A DNA stretch of 64,000 bases. Origin: Streptomyces sp. NBC_01381. GTDB taxonomy: Bacteria > Actinomycetota > Actinomycetes > Streptomycetales > Streptomycetaceae. The DNA is taken from assembly GCF_026340305.1 (NCBI RefSeq), contig NZ_JAPEPI010000002.1, forward strand, positions 2,170,001-2,234,000, in the 5' to 3' direction. The notes below the pieces were generated by a model. The model worked only from the letters and a program-made list of their open reading frames with translations. It was not told the DNA's origin and searched no databases. The position numbers were made by a program, and so were the translations under genes. Positions 14,552-23,508 of this stretch are shown one piece after another; the stretch's first letter is position 1; the number at the start of each line of letters is the position of its first letter.

Positions 14552-15666
14552 ATGTCTACTTCGACGGTGCCCAGTACGTCGCTCTCGCCGCAGGCCCGCC
14601 GTCGCCGTCCTGGGGGAGAGGCGGTGCTGGGAGTGGATACGCATCGGGATGCGCACGTGGCTGCGGTGCTCTCCGTGAACGGGGTGGTGCTGGCCACCGA
14701 CGAGTTCCCGGCCACGGCAGCCGGTTACCGGGATCTGCTGAAGTGGGCCAGGAAGTCGGGTGTAGTGAGGCGGGCCGGTGTGGAAGGGACCGGCTCCTAC
14801 GGGGCGTCCCTGTCGCGCTATCTGCTGGCGCAGGGTGTGGACGTGTTGGACGTGAATCGGATGGACCGGGCGGATCGCCGTCGGCGCGGTAAGTCGGATC
14901 CGCTGGATGCCCAGAACGCGGCGCGAGCCGTGCTGAGTGGCCGGGCTCGTGCCCGGGCCAAGGCGGGCGACGGGCCGGTGCAGGTCGCCAGGATGTACGA
15001 GCTGACGAAGGTGTCGGCCGTCAAAGCCCGCACGCAGGCCATCAATCAGCTCAAGGCCGTCCTCATCACTGCCGACCCAGCCCTACGGGAAGAACTGGCC
15101 GGACTGGGAAATGCCGAACTCTTCCGTACCTGTGCGGGGTTCGCCGACCTGAGCAGTCACGAGGAGGCCGGCGAGGGGTCGGTGCTGCAGGCCACGCGGA
15201 TCACGCTGGGTCTGCTGGCTGGCCGGGTCGGTCAGCTTTCCGGGCAGATCCGGGAGGTGGACGCTCGTCTGGCCCGGCTCGTTGAAAGTCATGCCCCGCA
15301 GCTGCTGGAGGTGGTGGGGATCGGCCCGGACACGGCCGTCGCTCTGCTGATCGCGGCAGGGGACAACCCGGAACGGCTGGGCCGCGAGGCGTCGTTCGCC
15401 GCGCTGTGCGGGGTCAGTCCGGTCGAGCGTTCTCGGGGCGTCGGCAGTTCCGCCGTCTCAACCGCGGCGGTGACCGTCGGGCCAACGCCGCGCTCCACCG
15501 CATCGTGTTCACCCGCCTGTAGGTCGACCCGCGCACGCAGAACTACTACGAGCGCCGGCTCAAGGAGGGCAAGACCCGGCGCGAAATCATCCGGTGCCTC
15601 AAACGCTACGCGGCCCGGGAGGTCTTTCACCTGGTCAAACAGCTACAGTCAGGACCCCGCTCATAG
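14552..15666 (+). pseudogene. IS110-family transposase, frameshifted
   Basis: ATG 14552 follows GGAAGGGGAACGGGC. The N-terminal RuvC-like DEDD domain is intact: VLGVDTHRDAHVAAVLS (first D), VEGTGSYGASLSRYLL (E) and DRADRRRRGKSDPLDAQNAA (two D). The C-terminal domain with APQLLEVVGIGPDTAVALL and the serine region follows. One base is missing at about 15431 (CGTTCTCGGGG where other copies have CGTTCCTCGGGG), and a TAG at 15520 replaces an Arg codon. The tail (YYERRLKEGKTRREIIRCLK) continues in the restored frame to 15666, inside the right terminus. Confidence 0.88.
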
Positions 15667-15682
15667 GGGCTGTCGTCCAACT

Positions 15683-15775
15683 GCTGCGCTACCTCTCCGA
15701 CGCTCCGCTGCACTGACGGGGTGACCGCGGCCACGAACAAGGTCGAGGCGTCCAACGGCCTGATTAGATCCTTTG
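15683..15775 (+). mobile_element. Possible Tn3-type transposase scrap
   Basis: LLRYLSDAPLH and, one frame over, VTAATNKVEASNGLIRSF resemble the C-terminal ATNKVEAFNGF motif of Tn3-family transposases. The scrap is short and shifted, so this is tentative. Confidence 0.3.
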
Positions 15776-16173
15776 TTGGATTGTCCGGGTGCATGCCCAG
15801 GAGCCGCGACGATAAGGGGCGGATGTGCCTCAGGAGTGGTCGCCAGTCCCTGGATGAGCCCACCGGCCTGCAGTCCCTCAAGGACGAGGTCGTACGACGC
15901 TGGGCGTCCACGACCTACTGGACGTGGCAAGCGCCTCGACCTGGGGCCGTCTGCCGCCGTACCCCCGTACATCGGCGGGCGTCTGCCGATCGGGCGCGGA
16001 GACACGATGACGGGCTCCGACGATTTCAGGACCTCATCGACCTCTCGATGAACTGGGCAGCGTGGCGATGGGCGGACGGCGTTCTCGTCGTCGATCGTGG
16101 AGAAGGAGCGAGAGTGGCCAGCGGCGCCGCTCTGGATGGGGCCGATCAGACTGCGAGCGTGTGCGGCCAGCCA
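15776..16173. other. No gene seen
   Basis: Open frames here are shadow-like and lack motifs. A composite of short relics is likely, given the flanks. Confidence 0.4.
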
Positions 16174-16270
16174 TCAGGCGGGTACGGCACCGACCAGGCC
16201 GCCGTCGATGACAGGATCCTGACCGCTGATGTAGGACGCGTCGGCCGTCCAGCAGCTCGGCCCCCAGGAC
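16174..16270 (-). pseudogene. Short-chain dehydrogenase C-terminal scrap
   Basis: The minus strand ends DASYISGQDPVIDGGLVGAV and stops at 16174-16176. This is the C-terminal signature of classical SDR enzymes (S-Y-I-S/T-G-Q-x-x-x-x-D-G-G). The catalytic Tyr-x-x-x-Lys region and the nucleotide-binding start are missing upstream. Confidence 0.6.
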
Positions 16271-16559
16271 TTTCTCTGAGCGTCCGTGTCGGTCCATGCG
16301 TCGGCCCGATGCGGCAATCCACCGCTGACGCAGACCCGCAGGCGGTCTGCGGGGGAGTAGTCGTACTGCGATTCTGCCTCGGGGCGTCGTTGCGTACTGC
16401 TGGACGCCCGCTGCAAGGCGATCCTGCGGACAACTGCATTCGCTGTCATGGCCCCTGGCAGCGGTTCACAGTTGGCGACTCTTCCGGAAACATTGCACTC
16501 CGGGTGAATCAATATCTGTGCCCGAGAGGTCAGGGTTTGATGGAACGCGCAGTGAGAGT

Positions 16560-16789
16560 TTATGCCGTGGTGAGCGGAGTGGAATTAGAAAACGCACACA
16601 GGCCGTTGCTGTGTGCTACCGTCTATCTCAGTTGCAGTTGTGGTTCCCAAAGCTTCAAGTGCCCCCACTCGGCTTCTGCCGGTGGGAGCGCTTTGTATTT
16701 CCGGTCATTTTCCGGGCGGGGTAATCATCGCGGCGACACGGTGTCCGCACAGTGTGGATTCCGATGTACTGCCCCAAAGGAGATATGAC
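16560..16789 (+). promoter_or_regulatory. Leader region of the cold-shock gene
   Basis: About 230 bases without a gene precede the csp start. GCACACAG (16594-16601) pairs with CTGTGTGC (16609-16616) across seven bases. AT content is higher than in the surroundings. Cold-shock genes commonly have long leaders that refold at low temperature. The transcription start is not known. Confidence 0.4.
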
Positions 16790-16993
16790 ATGGCTGCTGG
16801 TACCGTGAAGTGGTTCAACGCGGAAAAGGGCTTCGGCTTCATCGAGCAGGACGGTGGCGGCGCTGACGTGTTCGCCCACTACTCGAACATCGCCGCCCAG
16901 GGCTTCCGGGAGCTGCTCGAAGGCCAGAAGGTGACTTTCGACATCGCGCAGGGCCAGAAGGGCCCGACGGCCGAGAACATCGTTCCGGCCTGA
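16790..16993 (+). CDS. Cold-shock protein, CspA family
   Basis: A 67-residue protein, the usual size. MAAGTVKWFNAEKGFGFIEQ carries the RNP1 motif (KGFGFI), and ADVFAHYSNI carries RNP2. It ends GPTAENIVPA. ATG 16790 has AAGGAG seven bases upstream. The five-stranded beta-barrel would bind single-stranded RNA as a chaperone. It is closed by a near-perfect terminator and followed by a DEAD-box helicase, a functional pairing typical of cold adaptation. Confidence 0.95.
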   Translation: MAAGTVKWFNAEKGFGFIEQDGGGADVFAHYSNIAAQGFRELLEGQKVTFDIAQGQKGPTAENIVPA

Positions 16994-17001
16994 CGCTGAC
17001 T

Positions 17002-17047
17002 GTGTAGCTGGGGCCCGCATCCCTCGGGGTGCGGGCCCCAGCTACAC
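17002..17047 (+). terminator. Intrinsic terminator of the cold-shock gene
   Basis: GTGTAGCTGGGGCCCGCA (17002-17019) pairs perfectly over 18 bases with 17030-17047 across a ten-base loop, eight bases after the stop codon. There is no U-tract, which is common in Streptomyces. Confidence 0.9.
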
Positions 17048-17330
17048 GCATTTCCCGCGGTGTTTTCACCTGCGGGCGACGCGGAGGAATCCGCGGTCTC
17101 ACCCCGCGCGGGTTCTCCCTCGGCGGTGCAGACGCATCCTGAAAAGCCACCCCGCAGTCGACGCCCGGATATTGCGTCCCCGCCGCGTCACACATTTCGG
17201 CACCCGTGCCCGCATGGATTTCAGTCGGCCAGATGTGCTTTGTTTTTTCTTCGGTCCATACTTGTAATTCTCCACGCCGCTCACTGCTGCGGGAATTCCT
17301 TGATATGTGCCGCATCGAGGAAGGTTCCGC

Positions 17331-18827
17331 ATGAACCGCACACGCACGAACGACCGCTCTGCCCGCACCGGTAACGGTACTGCCGACGCCAGGAGGGGTG
17401 GCAGCCGCTTCGGCTCGCAGGCACCGCGCCGTTCCGGCGGCCCGGCCCGTTCCGGCGGTTACGGCCGTCGGCCCGCCGCGGTGCAGGGTGAGTTCGCGCT
17501 CCCCAGGACGATCGCCCCCGCGCTGCCCGCCGTTGAGGGCTTCGCCGATCTCGACATGCCCGAGCAGCTGCTGGCCGAACTCGGCAGGCAGGGCGTCACC
17601 GTACCGTTCCCGATCCAGGGCGCGACGCTGCCGAACTCCCTGGCGGGCCGCGACGTCCTGGGCCGCGGGCGCACCGGCTCCGGTAAAACCCTGGCATTCG
17701 GCCTCGCCCTGCTGGCCCGCACCGCTGGGCGGCGTGCTGAGCCCCGTCAGCCGCTGGGGCTGATCCTCGTACCGACGCGTGAACTGGCCCAGCAGGTGAC
17801 CGACGCGCTCACCCCGTATGCCCGCTCTGTCAAGCTGCGGCTGGCCACGGTGGTGGGCGGGATGTCGATCGGCCGTCAGGCCGGCGCGCTGCGAGGCGGG
17901 GCCGAGGTCATCGTCGCCACGCCCGGCAGGCTCAAGGACCTCATCGACCGCGGCGACTGCCGGCTGAACCAAGTGGGCATCACGGTCCTGGACGAGGCCG
18001 ACCAGATGGCGGACATGGGGTTCATGCCGCAGGTCACCACGCTGCTCGACCAGGTGCGTCCGGAGGGACAGCGGATGCTGTTCTCCGCCACCTTGGACCG
18101 TAACGTCGACCTGCTGGTGCGCCGCTACCTGACCGACCCCGTCGTGCACTCGGTCGACCCGTCGGCCGGTGCGGTTACGACGATGGAGCACCACGTCCTG
18201 CACGTCCACGGCGCCGACAAGCACGCCGCCACGACCGAGATCGCCGCCCGCGACGGCCGCGTGATCATGTTCCTGGACACCAAGCACGCCGTCGACCGGC
18301 TCACCCGGGACCTGCTCAACAGCGGGGTACGGGCCGCCGCGCTGCACGGTGGCAAGTCGCAGCCGCAGCGCACCCGCACACTGGCGCAGTTCAAGACGGG
18401 GCACGTCAGCGTGCTGGTGGCGACCAATGTCGCGGCGCGCGGCATCCACGTCGACAACCTCGACCTCGTCGTGAACGTCGACCCGCCCACCGACCACAAG
18501 GACTACCTCCACCGCGGCGGCCGTACCGCCCGCGCCGGCGAGTCCGGCAGCGTCGTCACCCTCGTCACGCCCAACCAGCGCCGGAGCGTGGCCCGCCTCA
18601 TGACGGACGCCGGGATCCGGCCGCAGACCACGCAAGTCCGCTCGGGCGAGGAGGCGCTGAGCCGGATCACCGGCGCCCAGACCCCGTCCGGCATCCCGGT
18701 CGTCATCACCGCACCGGTAGCCGAACGCCCCAAGCGCAGCGCCTCCTCATCCCGAGGCCGACGCCGCCCCGCTTCGGCAACGCGGCGCGCACCCGTACGC
18801 CGGCCCGTCAGCGATGCGGCGGCCTAG
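17331..18827 (+). CDS. DEAD-box RNA helicase
   Basis: A 498-residue helicase starting at ATG 17331 (GAGGAAGG upstream). A basic Arg/Gly/Ser tail (about 1-60) precedes the core: Q motif FPIQGATLP, motif I GRTGSGKT, Ia PTRELAQQ, II VLDEADQM, III SATLD, then in domain 2 the arginine-finger region HRGGRTARAGESG. The C-terminal tail is short and basic. It unwinds structured RNA, probably with the cold-shock protein encoded just before it. A 284-base spacer with no gene precedes it. The same order csp - helicase - small conserved genes is common in Streptomyces chromosomes. Confidence 0.94.
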   Translation: MNRTRTNDRSARTGNGTADARRGGSRFGSQAPRRSGGPARSGGYGRRPAAVQGEFALPRTIAPALPAVEGFADLDMPEQLLAELGRQGVTVPFPIQGATLPNSLAGRDVLGRGRTGSGKTLAFGLALLARTAGRRAEPRQPLGLILVPTRELAQQVTDALTPYARSVKLRLATVVGGMSIGRQAGALRGGAEVIVATPGRLKDLIDRGDCRLNQVGITVLDEADQMADMGFMPQVTTLLDQVRPEGQRMLFSATLDRNVDLLVRRYLTDPVVHSVDPSAGAVTTMEHHVLHVHGADKHAATTEIAARDGRVIMFLDTKHAVDRLTRDLLNSGVRAAALHGGKSQPQRTRTLAQFKTGHVSVLVATNVAARGIHVDNLDLVVNVDPPTDHKDYLHRGGRTARAGESGSVVTLVTPNQRRSVARLMTDAGIRPQTTQVRSGEEALSRITGAQTPSGIPVVITAPVAERPKRSASSSRGRRRPASATRRAPVRRPVSDAAA

Positions 18828-18873
18828 AACCTTCGTGATCAGGAAGCTGACCCATCTCTGCAGGAGGCACCTT

Positions 18874-19275
18874 TTGACGCTGGTTCAGATGCAGCCCCGC
18901 CCGGCGAGCGCCCACCCCGCGCACAACACGGTGGAGGCCAGGGACGTGGCCGGACCGCAAGTCTGGGACGACATGAGCGTGGAGGTGGCGCTCTCCGTCA
19001 TGACCGCCGCCCGCACGGGCCGGCTGGTCGTCTGCGACCAGGACGGCCGGCGCACCGGCCTGGTCACCCAGGCTGAACTTACCGCCGCCCGCGAGCGCTC
19101 CGCCTACACGGACCGCGTCCGCCTGCGCGACATCATCGGCGATCACGGGGCGCCCATCTCACCCGTGAGCACTGCCTCCGACGCCGAGCACGCGATGCGC
19201 TCCCGCCGGCTTGGTGCCCTGCCGGCGGTCGAGGGGCGAAGAAGCGCCCTGGGCGTCCTTTCCCTCTCCCGCTGA
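18874..19275 (+). CDS. CBS-domain protein
   Basis: I choose TTG 18874 because AGGAGG lies six bases upstream; the longer frame from 18814 overlaps the helicase end. The 133-residue protein has two half CBS motifs: VWDDMSVEVALSVMTAARTG, RLVVCDQDGRRTGLVTQAEL and, in the second half, ISPVSTASDAEHAMRSRRLG, ALPAVEG. CBS pairs usually bind adenine nucleotides and tune partner activity. It follows the helicase by 46 bases and is probably co-transcribed. Confidence 0.75.
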   Translation: MTLVQMQPRPASAHPAHNTVEARDVAGPQVWDDMSVEVALSVMTAARTGRLVVCDQDGRRTGLVTQAELTAARERSAYTDRVRLRDIIGDHGAPISPVSTASDAEHAMRSRRLGALPAVEGRRSALGVLSLSR

Positions 19276-19321
19276 GCCGCTCACCCAGGTCGGACCGTTC
19301 ACTCCTTGTCTGTGAGGCCAC

Positions 19322-19630
19322 ATGCGTTGTGTCATCGCCCGCTTCCCCTTCGACCTCACCAAGAACGGCGTGCTGGAATCGATGAAGGGCATCAAACCCG
19401 AACCGGGCAGCGGCGCATCGGTGATCATCGGCCGCCGCCACTACCCGGTCAAGCAAGTCGGCCAGGTCATCACCCGCCAGGACCGGCGTGACTTCAGCGC
19501 CGCCGAAGTCCTTCGGGCCATGGCGCAGCTCGGCTTCACCTGCCGCGCCCTCCCCTCGGCCGCACCCGTACGCAACCTCAGCTCGCTCCAGCAGGCTTCC
19601 GCGATGCTCGGCACTCCCGTATCCGTCTGA
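19322..19630 (+). CDS. Small conserved protein of the cold-shock cluster
   Basis: A 102-residue protein, MRCVIARFPFDLTKNGVLES, with a compact alpha/beta pattern and the hallmark phrases SVIIGRRHYPVKQVGQVITR, QDRRDFSAAEVLRAMAQLGF and SLQQASAMLGTPVSV. I recognise it as a conserved Streptomyces protein regularly found after the csp-helicase genes, but its function is unknown to me. GAGG lies just upstream of ATG 19322. A strong bidirectional hairpin follows at 19681. Confidence 0.75.
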   Translation: MRCVIARFPFDLTKNGVLESMKGIKPEPGSGASVIIGRRHYPVKQVGQVITRQDRRDFSAAEVLRAMAQLGFTCRALPSAAPVRNLSSLQQASAMLGTPVSV

Positions 19631-19680
19631 CCGACGTATCCGTCTGACCGGGGAAGCACGAACGGGCCGGCGCCTGGACA

Positions 19681-19722
19681 GCAGTGTGGGCCCGACCGGT
19701 GGACGCCGGTCGGGCCCACACT
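19681..19722. terminator. Bidirectional terminator between convergent genes
   Basis: CAGTGTGGGCCCGACCGG (19681-19698) pairs perfectly over 18 bases with 19705-19722 across TGGACG. It lies between the plus-strand gene ending at 19630 and the minus-strand gene ending at 19753. Confidence 0.92.
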
Positions 19723-19752
19723 GCGCGCAGCGGGTTCTTGCCGAGTGGCTGC

Positions 19753-20112
19753 TCAGTGGTCGGAATAGCTGAAGTCGCCCACGGTCCAGGTGCTGATGTC
19801 CTCGATCGCCACGCGGTACATCCCGCCCGTCTCGGGAATCCCCACCGCGCCCTGCAGGATCCGGGCGACATGGAAGTGCAGATGCGTAGGCGGCCCGTCC
19901 TTCTTCACGGGGGAATCGAAGACGGCGGAGAACTCTGCCAAGCGGTCCGAGTCCGTCAGCACCTCCGACACCCTCTGCCTCCACACCGCTTCGGGAGCAA
20001 GGCGGCCGGTGATGACAGCACCACCGGTGACCACGGTCAGGGACATCTGGTTGCTCTGCCCGGATTCCACCAGGGCGGCGACGTCAACGAGCAGCTCGTC
20101 AGGCTTCGACAT
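19753..20112 (-). CDS. Small protein, possibly GvpU-like gas-vesicle accessory
   Basis: A 119-residue protein starting MSKPDELLVDVAALVESG at ATG 20112. It contains LTVVTGGAVITGRLAPEAVW, then a charged helix, PPTHLHFHVARILQGA and a C-terminal YRVAIEDISTWTVGDFSYSD. The order (a strand with G-x-x-I-T/S-G, a helix, F-I/H-L-x-x-A-x-I, then W/Y-R-x-x-I-x-x-I/V) resembles GvpU. The match is by pattern only and no other gvp gene is near. The track upstream of 20112 is open but arginine-rich and is not coding. Confidence 0.5.
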   Translation of the reverse strand: MSKPDELLVDVAALVESGQSNQMSLTVVTGGAVITGRLAPEAVWRQRVSEVLTDSDRLAEFSAVFDSPVKKDGPPTHLHFHVARILQGAVGIPETGGMYRVAIEDISTWTVGDFSYSDH

Positions 20113-20570
20113 GCGGAAGATTATATTCGCCGGGCGGCCGGCTGCTTGGGCTGCGTGCTGCGGTGCTACCGGGGAAGACGGGCGCTCGCCGTCTTGCCGC
20201 CGGAGGCCCGGCGGGTGACCGCGGTGGAGTGGGCGAGGCGGTTGACCACGGGCCGGCCGAAGCCCACCACCCCCGAGTGATCCCGCCCTCGAACCCCTCT
20301 GCAGAGCAGCTACGGGCCCGGAGCCCGCTCCGATCTCCCCAAACCCCAGCACCGCGCGCCCCGTTCGGCGCCACTCACACGGTGAGTCAAGTGCACGAGC
20401 CACCGGAAGTCTGCCGGTGCGGGCTGCGATGACGGGTTCGCCGTCGGAACGGGCGTGGCCGCGCGAAGCCGAGGCTCCCGAGCCGTACGAACCCCAGCGC
20501 CCGCCTCTTTCCCGGCTCACGTCACGGGCCTGCAGGCAGGGGCCAAGGCCCCACAGTCCCGCTGCCCCTT
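20113..20570. other. No gene seen
   Basis: Frames on both strands are long because of high GC but show no motif, plausible start or codon bias. A short plus-strand phrase VTAVEWARRLTTGRPKPTTP ends at 20280 and may be a relic. Confidence 0.4.
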
Positions 20571-20640
20571 CGACATGTCCGACGCCGAATGGCACCTGAT
20601 CGAGCCGCTGTTCACCTGCCGCACGGCCCATCCGCCGTAC
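20571..20640 (+). mobile_element. IS5-type OrfA start, scrap
   Basis: FDMSDAEWHLIEPLFTC resembles the universal N-terminal phrase of IS5 transposases (L-T-D-A-E-W-x-x-I-x-P-L). Nothing else of the element is present. Confidence 0.4.
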
Positions 20641-20734
20641 GGCGCGACACGCGCCCCGCCCCCTTAACTCGCCAGGGTTCGATTACCTCTCCGTCGCACA
20701 CACAGAAATCTATGTCGGCCGGAGTAGACATTGG

Positions 20735-20764
20735 GTGGCGGTGTGGCTATGGTTTCTCTCGTAG
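20735..20764 (+). CDS. Possible leader peptide (nine codons)
   Basis: GTG 20735 reads M-A-V-W-L-W-F-L-S and then TAG. It contains two Trp codons and aromatic/hydrophobic residues only. No clear ribosome site is seen (TTGG only), so this is a suggestion tied to the leader layout. Confidence 0.25.
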   Translation: MAVWLWFLS

Positions 20765-21367
20765 CCGAGATCGAGCAGGGCCCGGCAGACATGAACTGGC
20801 GGGCGGTAGTAACCGCAGTTGCAGTGCGCAGGGCGGTGCGGTGGTGGAGTTCCGAAGCCAGAGCTGTTGCAGGACGGCGACGGGGCTGACGACCGGACCG
20901 GGCGGCCCGCAGTGATCAGGGGCCGCCGAGAGCAGTACCGCAGTACCCGCAAGTGCAGTACCAGCAGTGAAGTTGAGTGAGCAGCACCTCGGTGAAGGCG
21001 TCGGCTGCGGGCGCGCGCACCGGGAAGTTCGGCAGTGGGGTTCCAAGCCAGAGCAGATGAAGGACGGGCGACGGGGCTGGCTGCCGAAGAGTGGCGCTGC
21101 CGCAGGCCACTGAGCAGCACGCAGTTCCAGTAGTACGCAGTCCCCTTCGGTAAGTAGTTGATCAAGAGGGAAGAACGGAGGAGCCGAGCGCCATCAGGAT
21201 CGCCCGGGCGGAATGGCAGAGCCCGGGTACCGCAGGACATCGATAGTGAGGTGGTCTCCGGTCAAGCAACCGCGATCCCCGCGGCCCCGACATCTTCCAG
21301 GTCGGGCCAGCGGAAACAGAAGGCCGGCGCAGTACCAGGGCCGGCAGATGGTGTAGCAGTTCCTTCG

Positions 21368-21399
21368 GGGCCCGGGTGCCATAAGGCACCCGGGCCCCT
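21368..21399 (+). terminator. Attenuator-like hairpin before the MerR-like gene
   Basis: GGGGCCCGGGTGCC (21368-21381) pairs perfectly over 14 bases with 21386-21399 across the four-base loop ATAA. It lies 25 bases upstream of ATG 21425 and just before the ribosome site AGAGAGG. Such a stem between promoter and gene would stop or hinder expression unless disrupted. Confidence 0.75.
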
Positions 21400-21424
21400 C
21401 AAGCGCGTTCCACAGAGAGGTCCA

Positions 21425-21763
21425 ATGACAGCAGACGACTCGTTCAACCGGCTCGATGACGACGACTATCCCGCCTACACCATGGGCCGGGCCGCCGCGA
21501 TGCTCGGCACCACCCAGGGATTCCTCCGCGCGATCGGCGAGGCCCGCCTGATCACTCCGTTGCGCTCCGAGGGCGGGCATCGCCGCTACTCCCGCTACCA
21601 GCTGCGCATCGCCGCACGCGCGCGGGAGCTCGTCGACCAGGGCACGCCCATCGAGGCCGCCTGCCGCATCGTCATCCTCGAAGACCAGCTCGAGGAAGCG
21701 CAGCGCATCAACGCCGAATACCGCCGCGCCGCCGAATCGGCCGATCCGACGGCTGAGACCTGA
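21425..21763 (+). CDS. MerR-like helix-turn-helix regulator
   Basis: A 112-residue protein. YPAYTMGRAAAMLGTTQGFL is the MerR helix-turn-helix, RAIGEARLITPLRSEGGHRR with YSRYQLRIAARARELVDQG is the wing and second helix, and the tail LEDQLEEAQRINAEYRRAAE is a dimerising coiled coil. No C-terminal sensor domain is present, so signals probably act elsewhere, perhaps on its unusual leader. ATG 21425 has AGAGAGG upstream. The longer frame from 21158 runs through the hairpin and is not credible. A small hairpin (CCCGC-TTCG-GCGGG, 21827-21840) follows. Confidence 0.85.
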   Translation: MTADDSFNRLDDDDYPAYTMGRAAAMLGTTQGFLRAIGEARLITPLRSEGGHRRYSRYQLRIAARARELVDQGTPIEAACRIVILEDQLEEAQRINAEYRRAAESADPTAET

Positions 21764-21867
21764 GGCGGCTGGGCAGCGTCCGCCTCCCCGGCAGCTTCTT
21801 CACTGATCACATGGTGGTTGACTCCCGCTTCGGCGGGATCAGTCAGTGAAACGAGGTCTGCTGAACC

Positions 21868-22080
21868 ATGGATCGCTCAGGCACCGCTGCTGCGAGGTGC
21901 GCATGGCCGGGAACGGCCTTTGTGCGGGAACGGGCCGAGGCTGCTCAGGACTGCGCTCGGCGGTTGGTCGCGGAGAGCCTCCCGCTCCGGGAAGAGAATC
22001 AAAGACTCCGGCAGCGGTTTGAACAGGTGTGCGGCGAGCTTCGTGCTATCCGGTCCCTGTCAGATGATCACCGCATCTGA
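21868..22080 (+). CDS. Small coiled-coil protein, uncertain
   Basis: ATG 21868 opens a 70-codon frame. The C-terminal half, ERAEAAQDCARRLVAESLPL then REENQRLRQRFEQVCGELRA, has strong heptad spacing. GAGG lies 12 bases upstream. It could be a small DNA-binding or regulatory partner, or a relic. No family is recognised. Confidence 0.4.
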   Translation: MDRSGTAAARCAWPGTAFVRERAEAAQDCARRLVAESLPLREENQRLRQRFEQVCGELRAIRSLSDDHRI

Positions 22081-22929
22081 GTCGGCGGAGTCCAGGCTCT
22101 CGGGAGAGCCGTCGCTGCCGGCGGTGATGCTCCGCTGGATGGGCACCGCGCATGCCACCGTGGTGCGATCAGGGGTCAGCCGGTCCCAGCCCGGGCGGTG
22201 AACTCGGGCGCGATACCCCAAGGCCCACGGCAGTGGCGAGTGAGGCCAGCGGTCGGGGCCCAGGCCGCCAGAAGCCTCTTGGTAACCGTCTGCTGGTAGT
22301 CGGCCGCAGGTGCGGGGGCCCCGGGTGCGCCGGTCGTGTGCCCCTTCACAGCTCACGACTCCCGCCCTACGCTGCCTGAGGGACAGATGGGCCGGACGGT
22401 GATGTACGCATCACCGTCATCCACCGGTCCCCAGGCTCCCAGCCCCTGAGCCGGCGCACACCGTCGAAGCCCGGCCGGAGCCGTATCGCCGACGACACGG
22501 CTCCAGCCTTCGTCCTCCCTGCAGGGAGTGCAGCGGGATATTCCCGCGTCCCTGTTGCCGTGGAGGACCGCGTGAGGACGCGGTGAGGGGGCCTCGCATC
22601 CTCGCGCCCACGGCCGTCGCCCAGGGGGAGCGGCGGCCGTCCGGCCCGATCGTCCCGGGCCGGAACTCCTGTGCGGCCAGCCTCCCACCAAAGCGCGCGA
22701 TGCCCCCGTGCTTCGGGTCATGTGACGCCGGGGACGAGTCGTGACACGAACCCCGGGAGCGGAGGCATGCGAACTCGGCTGCTTCGCACGGTCCGTTGCG
22801 CCTGACCGGGGAGTAACCTGGAGGCGCCGAGAGCATGTCGCACACCGGCCATCGCGCCCTAGTCGTTCTCGGTGAGCAAATACACCAGCCAACTGCCCTC
22901 GGACAGCTGCCTGGAGACGGGTTCGCGCC
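22081..22929. other. About 850 bases without a recognisable gene
   Basis: Frames on both strands lack motifs and starts. A hairpin GGAGCCGT / ACGGCTCC is at 22477-22504. The last 100 bases before 22930 probably hold the promoter of the DUF5994 operon. Confidence 0.4.
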
Positions 22930-23508
22930 ATGTCCGCGACCATCAGCCTTCTCCCACCGCCGCCCACGGACCCCGCCGTGCCGGCCGCCCGCCTCTCGCT
23001 GAAAGCCCCGGGCACCCCCCGTGGCCTGCTGGACGGCGCGTGGTGGCCCCGCTCCCGCGACCTGCTGCGTGAACTGCCCGATCTGACCGACGTGCTGGAC
23101 CCGCGCTGGGGGCGCATCACCCGCATCGCCGTCAATCCCACTCACTGGCCCGTGATCCCGCGCAAGGTGCCCGTTCGCGGGCACGTGGTGAAGGTCGGCT
23201 GGTTCACCACGGAGCTCGACCCGCACAAGGTCCTGCTGCTCTCCTACGGCGTCGGACGCTGGGATCTGCTGGTGATCCCACCTGAGACCCGCCCTGCCGC
23301 TGCCGCCCGGCTGATGGCCGCCGCGAGCGACCCCACGGGGGCGCCGCTGACCGCGAGCGCACTGGTGTCCGCGGAGGAAGCCCGCCACGGCGACTCGTCC
23401 GCCGGCCGGGTACAGGACCCCGAAGGGGCGTGGGAGTACGAGGGCGGCGCGTCCTCGACCCACTTGGCCGCCGTGGCCCTGGCCGGCCGTCCGGGAGCAG
23501 GGGCGTGA
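22930..23508 (+). CDS. DUF5994 family protein
   Basis: A 192-residue cytoplasmic protein. The domain spans about 20-140: RLSLKAPGTPRGLLDGAWWP, RSRDLLRELPDLTDVLDPRW, GRITRIAVNPTHWPVIPRKV and KVLLLSYGVGRWDLLVIPPE, then AAARLMAAAS. This is the hallmark order of DUF5994, a family common in Streptomyces and of unknown function. A disordered tail follows. Its stop codon overlaps the start of the next gene (GTGA), so the two are translationally coupled. A second DUF5994 gene lies 1.4 kb downstream. Confidence 0.85.
   Translation: MSATISLLPPPPTDPAVPAARLSLKAPGTPRGLLDGAWWPRSRDLLRELPDLTDVLDPRWGRITRIAVNPTHWPVIPRKVPVRGHVVKVGWFTTELDPHKVLLLSYGVGRWDLLVIPPETRPAAAARLMAAASDPTGAPLTASALVSAEEARHGDSSAGRVQDPEGAWEYEGGASSTHLAAVALAGRPGAGA

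Larger units (their letters stand above)
13843..15674 (+). repeat. About 1.8-kb duplicated segment, copy 1
   Basis: This block contains an IS110 right end, the pcaD stub, a spacer with a short tandem repeat, an IS110 left end and the transposase. It recurs in the same order at about 37951-39767 with scattered differences. The arrangement was copied as a unit, or arose by two IS110 insertions next to the same stub followed by duplication. Confidence 0.75.
20690..21424 (+). promoter_or_regulatory. Long structured leader with GCAGTNCC repeats before the MerR-like gene
   Basis: About 735 bases without a convincing gene. GCAGTNCC occurs seven times, at 20932, 20940, 20955, 21121, 21137, 21329 and 21356. 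Two related segments (about 20833-20895 and 21018-21085, sharing CCAGAGC and GGCGACGGGGCTG) form an imperfect direct repeat. A nine-codon open frame lies at 20735-20764, and a 14-bp hairpin ends 25 bases before the start codon at 21425. Layout fits an attenuated or riboregulated leader, or a separate small RNA. The ligand or trigger cannot be read from sequence. Confidence 0.5.

Noticed and set aside
19753..20631. Long N-terminal extension of the GvpU-like frame
   Set aside because: Residues upstream of 20112 are Arg/Gly-rich and lack a start site; the compact 119-aa protein is better supported.
22477..22504. Hairpin in the 22.1-22.9 kb spacer as a terminator of a hidden gene
   Set aside because: No coding frame precedes it on either strand with motif or start, so it is noted only in the spacer entry.
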